NCBI GenBank assembly: GCA_016744775.1 | Contig: JADGDS010000007.1 | Coordinates: 62,001 to 126,000 of the forward strand | Direction of reading: 5' to 3' | DNA from: Candidatus Marithrix sp. | GTDB lineage: Bacteria; Pseudomonadota; Gammaproteobacteria; Beggiatoales; Beggiatoaceae | DNA length: 64,000 nucleotides | Shown: positions 7,273 to 16,921 of the stretch, piece after piece | How positions within the stretch are numbered: the stretch's first letter is position 1 | Layout of the letters: every line of letters begins with the position of its first letter | The notes under the pieces: model-generated | What the model saw: the letters and a program-made list of their open reading frames with translations, nothing else | Told to the model about the DNA's origin: nothing | Database searches by the model: none | Position numbers and translations under genes: made by a program

Positions 7273-8610
7273 ATGCAAGCTATTGATATTCTCATTTATG
7301 CCGGCTGGATTATTCCTGTCGAACCAGAAAACGTAGTGTATGAACAACACGCACTAGCCATACATGATGGTAAAATCGTTGCCATATTACCAAGTAGTGA
7401 AGCTGTTAGACATTTCTCAGCACGTATTACTTATCGTTTAACTAGTCATTTATTAATACCAGGATTAATAAACTGTCATACTCATGCCGCTATGAATTTA
7501 TTACGCGGTTTTGCTGATGATATGTCATTAAATGAATGGTTAAATGATCGAATATGGCCAGCGGAACATGTTCATGTCGGTCGAGAATTTGTCGCTGATG
7601 GTACTAAATTAGCAATGGCTGAAATGCTACGTGGTGGAGTTACTTGTTTTAATGACATGTACCATTTTCCTGATGTGGTAGGTGAAATAGTAGATAAAGT
7701 GGGTATGCGAGCTGCTTTAGGTTTAATTGTCATTGAATTTCCTACTGCTTGGGCTAAAAATCCTGATGAGTATTTAAGCAAAGCTAGAGAAGTTTATGAG
7801 ACTTATCAGGATCATCCATTGATACAAACTGTTTTGGCTCCTCATGCACCTTATTCTGTATCAGATAAGTCATTTCAAGCAATTAAAGCGATGGCAGATG
7901 AATTGAATTTGCCTATTCATATTCATCTACATGAAACTGTAGGGGAAATTGATGACGCTATAGAGAAACAAGGTGAACGACCTTTAAGTCGCCTAAATAA
8001 TTTAGATTTATTATCTAATAAATTCATGGGTGTACATTTAACCCAATTAAAAAATGAAGAAATAAGCTTGTTAGCTCAAAAAAATGTTAGCGTCATTCAT
8101 TGTCCAGAATCTAATCTAAAACTAGCTAGTGGAGTATGCCCGGTTCCAAAATTGTTAAATGCAGGTGTTAATGTGGCTTTAGGTACCGATAGTGCAGCTA
8201 GTAATAATGATTTAGATATGTTAGGTGAAATGCGAACAGCGGCATTGCTGGGCAAAATATTTACTAGAGAAGCTCATTCGATTCCAGCGGCTACCGCTCT
8301 GAGTATGGCAACAATTAATGGTGCCAAAGCATTAGGTATAGATGATGTGACTGGTTCCTTGGTACCGGGAAAATCGGCTGATGTTGTAGCAATTGACATG
8401 CTGAATATTGAAACTCAACCAATTTATAATCCTTTATCACAGTTGGTTTATTCGGTTGGGCGTGATAAGGTAACAGATGTGTGGGTAGCAGGAAAACATT
8501 TACTTAAATCACGTACTTTAACCTCATTAGATATACACGACATTAAAGCTAAAACTTACTTATGGAGAGATAAGATTCAAGCTACCTTAGATTCACGTCG
8601 TGAAAAGTAG
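7273..8610 (+). CDS. mtaD: TRZ/ATZ-family amidohydrolase, 5'-methylthioadenosine/S-adenosylhomocysteine deaminase type
   Basis: A 445-residue cytosolic metal-dependent deaminase. The amidohydrolase ligands are visible: HTHAAMNLLRGF (metal-binding HxH), HIHLHETVGE (His plus catalytic Glu), HCPESNLKLASG and GTDSAASNNDLDM (metal-binding Asp). This set is typical of the MtaD/SsnA/ATZ group acting on aminopurine nucleosides such as methylthioadenosine and S-adenosylhomocysteine. In many gammaproteobacteria mtaD is followed by ubiG; here it is followed only by a short stretch with a half copy of a palindromic repeat. Exact substrate specificity cannot be told from sequence. Confidence 0.85.
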   Translation: MQAIDILIYAGWIIPVEPENVVYEQHALAIHDGKIVAILPSSEAVRHFSARITYRLTSHLLIPGLINCHTHAAMNLLRGFADDMSLNEWLNDRIWPAEHVHVGREFVADGTKLAMAEMLRGGVTCFNDMYHFPDVVGEIVDKVGMRAALGLIVIEFPTAWAKNPDEYLSKAREVYETYQDHPLIQTVLAPHAPYSVSDKSFQAIKAMADELNLPIHIHLHETVGEIDDAIEKQGERPLSRLNNLDLLSNKFMGVHLTQLKNEEISLLAQKNVSVIHCPESNLKLASGVCPVPKLLNAGVNVALGTDSAASNNDLDMLGEMRTAALLGKIFTREAHSIPAATALSMATINGAKALGIDDVTGSLVPGKSADVVAIDMLNIETQPIYNPLSQLVYSVGRDKVTDVWVAGKHLLKSRTLTSLDIHDIKAKTYLWRDKIQATLDSRREK

Positions 8611-8666
8611 TGCATATGATAGACGAAATTGACCAAGAAATTGCCTATCAACACCTAGTAGTGCAT

Positions 8667-8682
8667 AAAACCTGTCAGGTTT
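8667..8682. repeat. Half copy of the ACCTGTCAGG palindrome
   Basis: AAAACCTGTCAGGTTT matches one arm of the repeats at 4558-4588 and 51457-51483. It sits between the convergent mtaD and Ig-like repeat genes. Confidence 0.6.
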
Positions 8683-8693
8683 AGTTGCAAAAA

Positions 8694-10364
8694 TTACTGA
8701 ATTTCTAAACTATATGGAACTGGATTAAAAATTAATTTATCAAGACCAGTTGCAGCAACTGGTCTATATCCAATGAAATAATCAAGTTTGACTTTATCAC
8801 TTATAGCTATATTAAACTGCTCCAATAATTGCGTGAGAACTCCTTGAAATACATTTACCATTACAGTTTGCCCTGATCCGATTGATGACTTATAAGCAGG
8901 AAATGGCTCACTTAAAGCTACCATTTGATTATTAGCTATAAACAATAACAATGGTGGAGTATTAGCTTGTGTCAACATAACCGCAGTATAAATATTATAA
9001 ATTTCTGGAGGTTCATTAGGTATATTTATGGTAAACTTGATATCTACTAGCGCGTTTTTATCTAGCATAATATTTGATTCTACCCTGGATACATTATCTA
9101 TAGTGATCTCACTACGAACCTCACCCGGTCCAGTCAAGGGAGCTGTTACAACCGCAACTGCTATTCCTTGAGATTGCGATTGTGGATCTGTTACTGTTAT
9201 ATTGTAACTTCCGGGTTGATCAGGAGCTATATATTCTACTTGTGGACCTTTTAAAGTAGAAAGACTGCCAGATTCAGCCATCCAAGTATATTGTGATAGA
9301 CCATTTACAGCAAAGATTGTTTGTTCACTAGGTTTTAAATAAACAATGGCGGGAGTTACAGGTAAATCACCTGTAATATTAACTTCACAATAAGAAGAAT
9401 TTCCATGAGCATCACGCACTTCCACTTGATGTTTACCAACTTGATTAAAAGTCATTTGATGAGTTCTTCCTTGATAACCATCTTGCCAAGCATAAGGAGC
9501 AAGACCATAAGCAGCCGCTAAATTAACTAATTCTCCAACTTTTACTCTTTTTGGGGAATAACTACAAATTACCGGACCATTAGTCACTTGTACCTGTGCC
9601 ATACTCATAGTTCCATTCTGATCCATAACAGTAACTGTATCAACTCCCATATTATTATTGGGTGCTGTATAGGTTACATTATCTCCTTCAACAGCCGATA
9701 ATTGACCTGCTTTAGCAGACCAAGTATAAGGAGCATTTCCACCACTTACTTTTAATGGTATTGATTGATTAATAGATAATACTGCTTTTGCGGGAGTTAG
9801 AACTGGTGCTGATACTACATTAATCTCAGCACTACCCTGTTGACTATTTTTATCATGTACAGTAATGATATATTTACCAATTTTAGCAGGAGGATAATAA
9901 AGCACGGTAGCACCATTGTTTTTTGAAAAATGTCCCTCAGTAGCTTCCCATATAAAAGGTGCCTCACCCCCACTTATTTTAAATGTGTGTGTTTTTGGTT
10001 TGGGCATTATACTAGTAGCTAGTTTAGGAGTTATGTATATTGGAATACACTTACTTATTCTAACTGTTATCTTCTTCATTCTATTAGAAGAATCTTGTAC
10101 TGAAATAAATTCTATTTTTTTCTTTTTACTTATACTCGGTGGAGTATAAGTAAATTTATAGATACCATCACCATTATCAGTTAGTTCACTGTATTTTCCA
10201 GCGGAGACAGTTACAGAATAAGGTGGTTGACCATCTTGTACTGTAACTTCAAGTATTTCACAATCTTTTATTTTTGGTAATGTAGGCGATACCTTTATTA
10301 TAGAAAATGCTGATTTAGCTACAAATAGCAGAATTATTAAAACAAATAGTCTGATAAAATTCAT
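8694..10364 (-). CDS. Exported Ig-like repeat protein
   Basis: A 556-residue protein with a signal peptide (MNFIRLFVLIILLFVAKSAF). After it come about five repeats of ~80 residues with the signature GG-x-x-P-Y/F-x-W-x-A-x-x-G-x-L, then Y-x-A/P-P, then GxYxITVxD (for example SGGNAPYTWSAKAGQLS). The C-terminal ~130 residues form a separate module with NIYTAVMLTQANTPPLLLFI, ending SLEIQ. The likely role is an outer-surface or secreted structural or adhesion protein; no catalytic motif is seen. It lies 9 bases after the larger repeat gene, whose TAG stop overlaps its AGGAG ribosome binding site, so the two are one operon. Confidence 0.75.
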   Translation of the reverse strand: MNFIRLFVLIILLFVAKSAFSIIKVSPTLPKIKDCEILEVTVQDGQPPYSVTVSAGKYSELTDNGDGIYKFTYTPPSISKKKKIEFISVQDSSNRMKKITVRISKCIPIYITPKLATSIMPKPKTHTFKISGGEAPFIWEATEGHFSKNNGATVLYYPPAKIGKYIITVHDKNSQQGSAEINVVSAPVLTPAKAVLSINQSIPLKVSGGNAPYTWSAKAGQLSAVEGDNVTYTAPNNNMGVDTVTVMDQNGTMSMAQVQVTNGPVICSYSPKRVKVGELVNLAAAYGLAPYAWQDGYQGRTHQMTFNQVGKHQVEVRDAHGNSSYCEVNITGDLPVTPAIVYLKPSEQTIFAVNGLSQYTWMAESGSLSTLKGPQVEYIAPDQPGSYNITVTDPQSQSQGIAVAVVTAPLTGPGEVRSEITIDNVSRVESNIMLDKNALVDIKFTINIPNEPPEIYNIYTAVMLTQANTPPLLLFIANNQMVALSEPFPAYKSSIGSGQTVMVNVFQGVLTQLLEQFNIAISDKVKLDYFIGYRPVAATGLDKLIFNPVPYSLEIQ

Positions 10365-10373
10365 TTGATGCTC

Positions 10374-13300
10374 CTATTGAATTTCAACAGTAAAGCTGCT
10401 GAACTCGTCCGAAAAAACACTTTCAAAGCTTGTAGCTGCTAAACTATTATGTGGTACCACACGACTATACAAAGTATATTTACCAGCTGGTAATTGAGGT
10501 ATATTATCCAAAGACAAAACATTTTCATATTTTGCTTCTTTAATCAATGCAGTATTGATGAAATAAGGACTTGCTTCGGCTACGAATGCTGCTTCTGGAT
10601 TTTGAGTAAAAAATAATATTCCTAAATCATTTGGTAACTTAACTGCAACATAAACATCAACCTTACCTGTACCTAACAGACTGAGATTAATTTTCATATT
10701 ATCTCCAACGCCGAAATTTCTAGCATTGCAGCTAATAATAGACTTAGGAGTTTTTACAACTTTTATATGAGCTGGTATATATTTATCTTGTGAATCATAA
10801 ATATTAACATAGTCATATATCTCTTCACCTTCAAAATATAATGGGGCACGATAGCTTATTACATCATCTTTTGTTTCGCCGCTATTAAATACATCTCCTA
10901 AATCAGCAGTAAATACATAAGGTTTACTACCACCTATAACTTTAATTGTCGCACTTTCACCCGGTCTTAGAATTTGTGTTCTTGGCGTTATCTTTAAACT
11001 AGAAGTGACAAAAAATTCTCCTCTAGCTACATTATCATAAGCATCAATTATATTTATTTTATATTGACCTGCTTCCGCGGGCGCAGTATAACGGTAGATA
11101 ACTTTGTTAGCCTGAATATGAATTTGTTCTACATTGCCAGCAGTAACAGTAGCTTCATAAGGTGTAACCCCATTAATTCCAGTAATTTCAACCTGTTCAC
11201 CCGGTGCTAATGTCACCTTTCTTGGTGTAATTCTAAGCTTATTGCTAATAATAACTTGTGTAGAATCTGTTTTAGCTTTACTGTCACTAACTTCAATTAT
11301 CTCATCAGGTACCATTACGCCCGGTGGTGTATAAGTAACATCTATTCCTGTTTCTGAAGCATTAGCAAATGATGGATTAAAATAGCCATATTTAGCATGA
11401 AAAACGTACTTTCCATAACCTCCACTGACATGAAAAACCTTGGAAGCATCGGGTTTATTTTTAATATAGATTATATCTGGTGAGATAGATAATGACTTTG
11501 CAATGTCAATTGTAGCTACTGTCTTATTACCTGATTGAGATTGAACATATAAGAAATCAGAACCTGCTATTAACGGTGGACGATATTGTATGGATTTGCC
11601 CTTACGACTAATCACTGTTCCCTTTTCAGCCCATACCTTAAACTCATTTTCATCACTAATTATCTGAAATATTTTATTTTTACTGTCACCAAAATCTAAA
11701 CTGACAATAGAAGGTGTGATACCTAATGTAGTTGGCTGAATTTCAAACAAAATAGTTGTAGTACCACCACGGCTATCTACTATACTCATAGAAAAGTTTT
11801 TATCAATTTTAGAAGGCGCGGTTAAAATTATATCACCATTGCTAGTTTCACTAATTATATTTGCTATATCTAAATTAGTGTTATAAGAATAATTACCACT
11901 TCCTCCTATAATTTTAAAACGTTTACTTTCTCCGGGATACATTGTTATATTTTTACTTCTGGTTTTACCATCAACTGTTTCCACCTTAATAGGTTGATCT
12001 ATTTCAATAATAGCTGTAGCTTTAGCACCAGTATTATCTGTTAGATGTAATTCTAAATCAAAATCGCTCTCTTCAACAGAAAAGTTAGTATTCTTGCATT
12101 CGTTACAAGACAAACTACCACCACTACTAATAAATGTATATGGTGCTTTTCCGCCTATTGCTTCAAAACTAACAGTTTTTCCTAATGTGAGCCGTGTTTT
12201 GCTCGGCGATATTTGAAGTCGTCCGGGAATTTTCACATTTACTAAGGCTTCTTGCAATTCCCCTGTAGCATCTTTAACTATTAAACGATAACTGCCATTT
12301 TGAACAGGCGGATCAATCTTAATTTCACGTCCAATTAATTCAACATTACCTTTTTCAACATTAGCCCGAAAAGGAGCGCAACCTTGTTGAATTGAGATGG
12401 TTTTAGAGTTATTTTCTTCAGTTATTTCTATTTCATTAGAAGATAGTAACATCCCTTCACCCATACTTAATGTAGTTTCTGCTTGATTTCCTGCACTATC
12501 TTTCACCAAAATTGTAGAATCACCTTTTGAAGCTGGTGCTGTTATCCAAGCAGAATTAGCGTCAATATTATCAATTGTAGCTGAACCATTTAAAATGCTA
12601 AATTCATAAGATCCTTTTCCTCCACTAGCCTGCATTTTAATTTTTTCTCCAGTTCTCAAACAAGCTTCAGTTGGATAAAGTTTCAAAGCTTCAATGACAT
12701 GAACCTTAATAATCGCCTTCTTTCCTTTCCTATCTCTTACAATAACATCAAAATTACCGGGATAACTTGGTGCAGTGTACATTACCTCATCTCCGCTGTG
12801 AGTATCTAAACTACCATCTTCAGCACTCCAAGTATAAATACCACAATTACCCTTGACATAAAATCTTTTAGATTCTTCTGTTGTAAGTTGAGTCTCAGTG
12901 GGAGTAGTAGTCATACCAGCACAAGTTACTACTTTTATATGCAAAGGATTACTCATAGTTCCATCTGGCAAACTAGCAGTAACTGTAGCCTCACCAGATT
13001 GATGAGCAATAATAGTCAACTTTGTGTTTCCACTACTATCAGTAGATAAAGCACTAGGCGTAGTGATAATGTCAGGATTTTGATTTTGAATTGTGACATT
13101 GGTAACTTCTGGAGGCGTAACGGATATTGTCGCGCTTGAATTAGGATTTTGATCAAAATCAATGCGTAGCTCATCAGGAAGCTTTATTACAGTTGATCCG
13201 CCAGAACTAGCATTATTTTCTATCACAATTACATTTGATTCAGCACCATCAGCTATAACTGTTAAAAGAGTACTATTTTGAGTATTACCCGGTTTAATAG

Positions 13301-13565
13301 TCAGTTTAGCCTTGCCTTTACTGTCAGTAATTAATGTTTCAGGAGAAACATCTACTACAGTAGTATCGACATCTACAATAATTTCTACTCCAGCTTCTGC
13401 TGGGCTAACTTTTATAAACAAAGTCTTTTTGTCTGAAGCTTTGCTAAATACCACCCTAGAATCAGGCGTTATTGAAACGGTATCTACTGCTGCTGCGATT
13501 TCAGCATAGCAAAATAAAAATAATAACAATATATGTATTGTTATTATTTTTTTTGATTTAATCAT
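10374..13565 (-). CDS. Large exported Ig-like repeat protein
   Basis: A 1063-residue protein. The start at 13565 is chosen because it gives a good signal peptide (IKSKKIITIHILLLFLFCYA) and a GCAGGAG ribosome binding site 6-8 bases upstream; a longer frame to 13667 lacks one. Two Big_1/invasin-like repeats come first (KGKAKLTIKPGNTQ, SSGNTKLTIIAHQSGEATVT), then about nine Ig-like repeats of the GG-x-x-PY...YTAPxxxG type. The C-terminal module (VDVYVAVKLPNDLGILFFTQ ... AGKYTLYSRVVPHN) ends FTVEIQ, like the neighbour's SLEIQ. It is probably a surface adhesin or matrix protein and first gene of a two-gene operon. Confidence 0.75.
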   Translation of the reverse strand: MIKSKKIITIHILLLFLFCYAEIAAAVDTVSITPDSRVVFSKASDKKTLFIKVSPAEAGVEIIVDVDTTVVDVSPETLITDSKGKAKLTIKPGNTQNSTLLTVIADGAESNVIVIENNASSGGSTVIKLPDELRIDFDQNPNSSATISVTPPEVTNVTIQNQNPDIITTPSALSTDSSGNTKLTIIAHQSGEATVTASLPDGTMSNPLHIKVVTCAGMTTTPTETQLTTEESKRFYVKGNCGIYTWSAEDGSLDTHSGDEVMYTAPSYPGNFDVIVRDRKGKKAIIKVHVIEALKLYPTEACLRTGEKIKMQASGGKGSYEFSILNGSATIDNIDANSAWITAPASKGDSTILVKDSAGNQAETTLSMGEGMLLSSNEIEITEENNSKTISIQQGCAPFRANVEKGNVELIGREIKIDPPVQNGSYRLIVKDATGELQEALVNVKIPGRLQISPSKTRLTLGKTVSFEAIGGKAPYTFISSGGSLSCNECKNTNFSVEESDFDLELHLTDNTGAKATAIIEIDQPIKVETVDGKTRSKNITMYPGESKRFKIIGGSGNYSYNTNLDIANIISETSNGDIILTAPSKIDKNFSMSIVDSRGGTTTILFEIQPTTLGITPSIVSLDFGDSKNKIFQIISDENEFKVWAEKGTVISRKGKSIQYRPPLIAGSDFLYVQSQSGNKTVATIDIAKSLSISPDIIYIKNKPDASKVFHVSGGYGKYVFHAKYGYFNPSFANASETGIDVTYTPPGVMVPDEIIEVSDSKAKTDSTQVIISNKLRITPRKVTLAPGEQVEITGINGVTPYEATVTAGNVEQIHIQANKVIYRYTAPAEAGQYKINIIDAYDNVARGEFFVTSSLKITPRTQILRPGESATIKVIGGSKPYVFTADLGDVFNSGETKDDVISYRAPLYFEGEEIYDYVNIYDSQDKYIPAHIKVVKTPKSIISCNARNFGVGDNMKINLSLLGTGKVDVYVAVKLPNDLGILFFTQNPEAAFVAEASPYFINTALIKEAKYENVLSLDNIPQLPAGKYTLYSRVVPHNSLAATSFESVFSDEFSSFTVEIQ

Positions 13566-13941
13566 AAATTTCTCCTGCAATAAAAAAGCGTTTTTAATAC
13601 AAGTATTAAAAATAATAATATAAAAAATTGTCACGACTATTTTTACACAAAAGAAAAAATTATGCAATAAAAGAATTGATTTACATTATTTTGAAAATTT
13701 ACCCTGACCTTTTTGGTTGTAGTTGCATTCTATATATATAAAGAAAGAAAAATTATAAATTTGTAGCTTGTAACGCTGCGCATTAGGTATTGGTTCATCC
13801 TAAATTTAAGACACACACTGTTTATAAATTGAAAAAATATTAATTTTAATTTAGAGTAATTTATTAATATTTTAAGTTACATGTTTTAACGCTTATTGTT
13901 ATAAGTATTATATATCTATATATTCAAAATTTTATTTACCA

Positions 13942-14022
13942 AAGCCCCCCAGCCCCCTAAAGGGGGAGAATAAAAATAAATCAGTCCATGCAATGCTCCC
14001 CCTTTAGGGGGTTGGGGGGCTT
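13942..14022. repeat. Palindromic element with G/C-block arms, copy 2
   Basis: AAGCCCCCCAGCCCCCTAAA...AGGGGGTTGGGGGGCTT, the same arms as 3703-3788 with a different centre. It lies 7 bases beyond the 3' end of aroG. The rest of the gap 13566-13941 is extremely AT-rich and shows no gene; it presumably contains the promoter of the Ig-repeat operon. Confidence 0.8.
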
Positions 14023-14028
14023 AGAGAT

Positions 14029-15072
14029 TTAGTCAGCCCGTCGCTGATGAACTGCCTCAGCCAATTGTTCTAACAGCGGCACCGTATCCTTCCAACCAAT
14101 ACAAGCATCGGTAATACTTTGACCATAAGTTAAAGATTTAGCTTGTCGCCCTTCTACTAAGAAGCTCTCAATCATTACACCCATTATCCGAGAATCTCCA
14201 CGGCTTATTTGGCTCGCAACATCTTTGCCTACAATCAATTGACGTTCATATTGTTTGCGGCTATTGGCATGACTAAAATCAACCATCATCTGAGGTTTTA
14301 AGCCAACTTGTTCCATTTCATCGGCTGCAATATTGATACTTTCGGAATCATAATTAGGACGACTGCCTCCCCGTAAAATTACATGACAATCAGGATTGCC
14401 GCTGGTAGAAAAAATCGCAGAACGTCCCTCTTTGGTTACAGATAAAAAATTATGAGGGCGTGATGCAGAGTTAATAGCATCTAAGGAGACACGTAAGCTA
14501 CCATTAGTGCTGTTTTTAAAGCCAACCGGGCATGAAAGCCCTGAAGCTAATTCGCGATGTGATTGACTTTCAGTAGTTCTGGCACCAATCGCGCCCCAAC
14601 TAATAAGATCGGCAATGTATTGAGGGCTAATTAAATCTAAATATTCTGTGGCAGCTGGCAATCCTAAATCATTAATATTCAATAGTAATTTTCTAGCTAA
14701 ACGTAAACCTTTATTTATTTCAAATTGGTTATTTAATGTCGGATCATTGATTAAACCTTTCCAACCTACAGTGGTTCTAGGTTTTTCAAAATAAACTCGC
14801 ATGATAATTTCTAAATCATCTTTGAGTTGTTCCCGTACAAGCAATAATTTTTCGGCATATTCTAAAGCGGCTTTTTCATCATGCACAGAACATGGACCAA
14901 CTATTACTAATAAGCGTTTATCTTCTCCAGATATTATTTTTTGTGCCGCTTGACGCGCCTCAAACACAGTTTTAGCAGCAGATTCAGTAATCGGCAATTC
15001 ATCATGCACTTGTGCAGGGCTAGAGAGTTCTTTAATTGTTTTTATTTTTAAATCGTCTGTTTGATATTTCAT
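14029..15072 (-). CDS. aroG: 3-deoxy-7-phosphoheptulonate synthase (DAHP synthase), class I
   Basis: A 347-residue enzyme for the first step of the shikimate pathway: phosphoenolpyruvate plus erythrose 4-phosphate gives DAHP. Class I AroFGH motifs are complete: LLVIVGPCSVHDEKAALEYA, YFEKPRTTVGWKGLINDP, GARTTESQSHRELASGLSCP, VGFKNSTNGSL and MVDFSHANS (metal ligands). The N-terminal ~40 residues correspond to the regulatory extension for aromatic amino acid feedback. Which amino acid inhibits it (AroF, G or H type) cannot be told with certainty. It is a single gene; the trpCD genes are 40 kb away. Confidence 0.93.
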   Translation of the reverse strand: MKYQTDDLKIKTIKELSSPAQVHDELPITESAAKTVFEARQAAQKIISGEDKRLLVIVGPCSVHDEKAALEYAEKLLLVREQLKDDLEIIMRVYFEKPRTTVGWKGLINDPTLNNQFEINKGLRLARKLLLNINDLGLPAATEYLDLISPQYIADLISWGAIGARTTESQSHRELASGLSCPVGFKNSTNGSLRVSLDAINSASRPHNFLSVTKEGRSAIFSTSGNPDCHVILRGGSRPNYDSESINIAADEMEQVGLKPQMMVDFSHANSRKQYERQLIVGKDVASQISRGDSRIMGVMIESFLVEGRQAKSLTYGQSITDACIGWKDTVPLLEQLAEAVHQRRAD

Positions 15073-15127
15073 GTATAAATTTAAATGATTGAAAAAATCT
15101 CATAAATTATACATTAATTAACAGCGT

Positions 15128-15706
15128 CTAGGTTGTCAGATCTGAGTTTATTAATTTTTTTATACCTTGTAATAAAATATTAAAACTATTGGAATTATTA
15201 GTTCCATCTATTTTAAGATGTGGAGCTATAGCTCTTGAGCCGGCAACTTTTTGATATTTATTTTTTGTTAGTTTATAAAGTTCTTCAGAGGGATTTGATA
15301 ATTTATCGGGTTCTCTAAATTTAGATTTACTTTGAAGTTTTACTAATCCATTTATCTTTAATCCTTTTTCAATAGCAGATAAATCTCCAAGATAAAAACT
15401 TTCTAATTCATGACATGCTATTCTTATAACTGAATTTTCAATTTGACCAGTTTTCTTTATTTTATCTATCAAATTATTTTTTATGGCTATACAATCACCA
15501 GAATCCTTATCTCGCATCACTAAAAAACAAGAATTAGGCTGTTGCCAAAATTTCAAGCGTTTCTCTATATTTTTTTCTAAATCTTGTTTTCCCTCAAAAA
15601 CAATATATTTCACAGTTATATAATCATCAATAAATCGTGGTAGAATTCCTTCTAACAGTTCTTTTGCAGAGGGTTCTTCTAATAAACATACTAAATATTT
15701 TATCAT
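15128..15706 (-). CDS. DUF4276-type Toprim-like protein, partner of AAA ATPase
   Basis: A 192-residue protein. A glutamate cluster after the first strand (EEPSAKE, residues 10-16), the acidic RDKDSGDC motif (65-72) and HELESFYLGD about 35 residues later match DUF4276, whose layout resembles a Toprim metal-binding fold. Its ATG overlaps the stop of the upstream ATPase by 4 bases (ATGA), implying coupled translation. ATPase plus Toprim-like pairs are common in anti-phage modules (OLD-type, PARIS), so a nuclease effector role is plausible. Nuclease activity is inferred. Confidence 0.7.
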   Translation of the reverse strand: MIKYLVCLLEEPSAKELLEGILPRFIDDYITVKYIVFEGKQDLEKNIEKRLKFWQQPNSCFLVMRDKDSGDCIAIKNNLIDKIKKTGQIENSVIRIACHELESFYLGDLSAIEKGLKINGLVKLQSKSKFREPDKLSNPSEELYKLTKNKYQKVAGSRAIAPHLKIDGTNNSNSFNILLQGIKKLINSDLTT

Positions 15707-16890
15707 TGTGGATCAACATCTCCAAAAAATCCTTGTTTCCACAAATATCCCATTTGATCGCCTTCTTTCATATATTCACTGATCTGCTCATCATCTTGAG
15801 CCCTTTTTACTTGAGTATAACCATTAGTTTTTTCTAACCAAAAAACCTCTTTTAATTCAGTTGCATTTAAAAAATCAGGTGAATGTGTCGAGACAAAAAC
15901 TTGCCCGCCCCGATTTGAATATGAACGAAATTCTTCAGCAAGTTCCCATAATAATTTAGGATATAATTGATTTTCAGGTTCTTCAACACAAAGCAATGGA
16001 TGAGGTGTAGGATCATATAAAAGAATTAGATATGCAAGCATTTTTATAGTTCCATCAGAAACATACCTTGCTAAAAAAGGGTCTTCAAATGCACCATCTT
16101 GAAATTTAAGTAAAACACGCCCCTCTTCGGTTGTTTTAGATTCAACTTTTGATATTCCCGGAACTCGTGTTTTTAATAATTCTAATATCTGTGAAAAAGT
16201 TTCTTGATGGTTATTGAAAATATATTCTATTACTAATGATAAATTTTCGCCTTCACGAGATAGATGTTCGGCAAATCCTGCTTCCTGTTCTGCACGTGCT
16301 TTATTGATATTAAAGTCAGAAATATGCCAATTTTCAATTAAATTCCCAAGTGCAACAATAGCAGGAAATTTTTCAAACTGTGCCAGTCCTTTTATTGCTA
16401 AAATATCATTAGACTTTAAAGATTGCTGTTCTCTATTTAAATCTTTTATATTTCTAATATTATCTAATTCATTTGTTACGGCTGTTCCTTTTCCATCTGC
16501 AAAATCAAGAAAATGCCAAGGTTGACCTATTTTGCCTCTACGATATTTTAAGATTTCCCGTTCCACAAAAGCCCGTCCATTTTTTTCATTAATTTGTAAA
16601 AAATATGTTGTTAATGGATCTGATGTTTTATCTCTAAATTTTAATTCTATAACAATTGGACCGGTAGAATTACGACTGCGAACTTCATTAAAACCACGAC
16701 TACCTCCTAATCTCGCTAAAGCACTATTAACGGTGCCACTCATTGCATCACGTAAAAAGCCAAAAACATTAAAAATTGTACTTTTACCACTGCCATTAGC
16801 ACCAACTATTACACAAAAACTAGGAATGTTTTTCATATTTACATCTTTAAATGCTTTAAAATTTTTTAAACTAATGGATTCTATTTTCAT
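15703..16890 (-). CDS. AAA-family (AAA_21/ABC-type) ATPase
   Basis: A 395-residue SMC/RecF-like ATPase. Walker A is GANGSGKST (30-38), the signature is VSDGT near residue 280, Walker B is LLCVEEPE near 300 and the switch histidine region is STHSPDF. There is no long coiled coil, so it is closer to the AAA_21 group found in restriction and toxin operons than to SMC proteins. It is the first gene of a two-gene operon with the DUF4276 protein, divergent from uvrD. All ATPase motifs are intact, so it is probably functional, unlike the ATPase at 19619-20320. The defence role is inferred from architecture and neighbours. Confidence 0.8.
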   Translation of the reverse strand: MKIESISLKNFKAFKDVNMKNIPSFCVIVGANGSGKSTIFNVFGFLRDAMSGTVNSALARLGGSRGFNEVRSRNSTGPIVIELKFRDKTSDPLTTYFLQINEKNGRAFVEREILKYRRGKIGQPWHFLDFADGKGTAVTNELDNIRNIKDLNREQQSLKSNDILAIKGLAQFEKFPAIVALGNLIENWHISDFNINKARAEQEAGFAEHLSREGENLSLVIEYIFNNHQETFSQILELLKTRVPGISKVESKTTEEGRVLLKFQDGAFEDPFLARYVSDGTIKMLAYLILLYDPTPHPLLCVEEPENQLYPKLLWELAEEFRSYSNRGGQVFVSTHSPDFLNATELKEVFWLEKTNGYTQVKRAQDDEQISEYMKEGDQMGYLWKQGFFGDVDPQ

Positions 16891-16921
16891 ATTTGATCTC
16901 CAATTATTTTTCCGTATTTGT

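Noticed and set aside
8617..8685. 22-codon frame MIDEIDQEIAYQHLVV after mtaD
   Set aside because: Very short, ends in a palindromic repeat and has no recognisable family; perhaps the remnant of a following gene, but not supportable.
13566..13667. 34 extra N-terminal residues of the large Ig-repeat protein
   Set aside because: No ribosome binding site, and the signal peptide at 13565 with GCAGGAG before it is a much better start.
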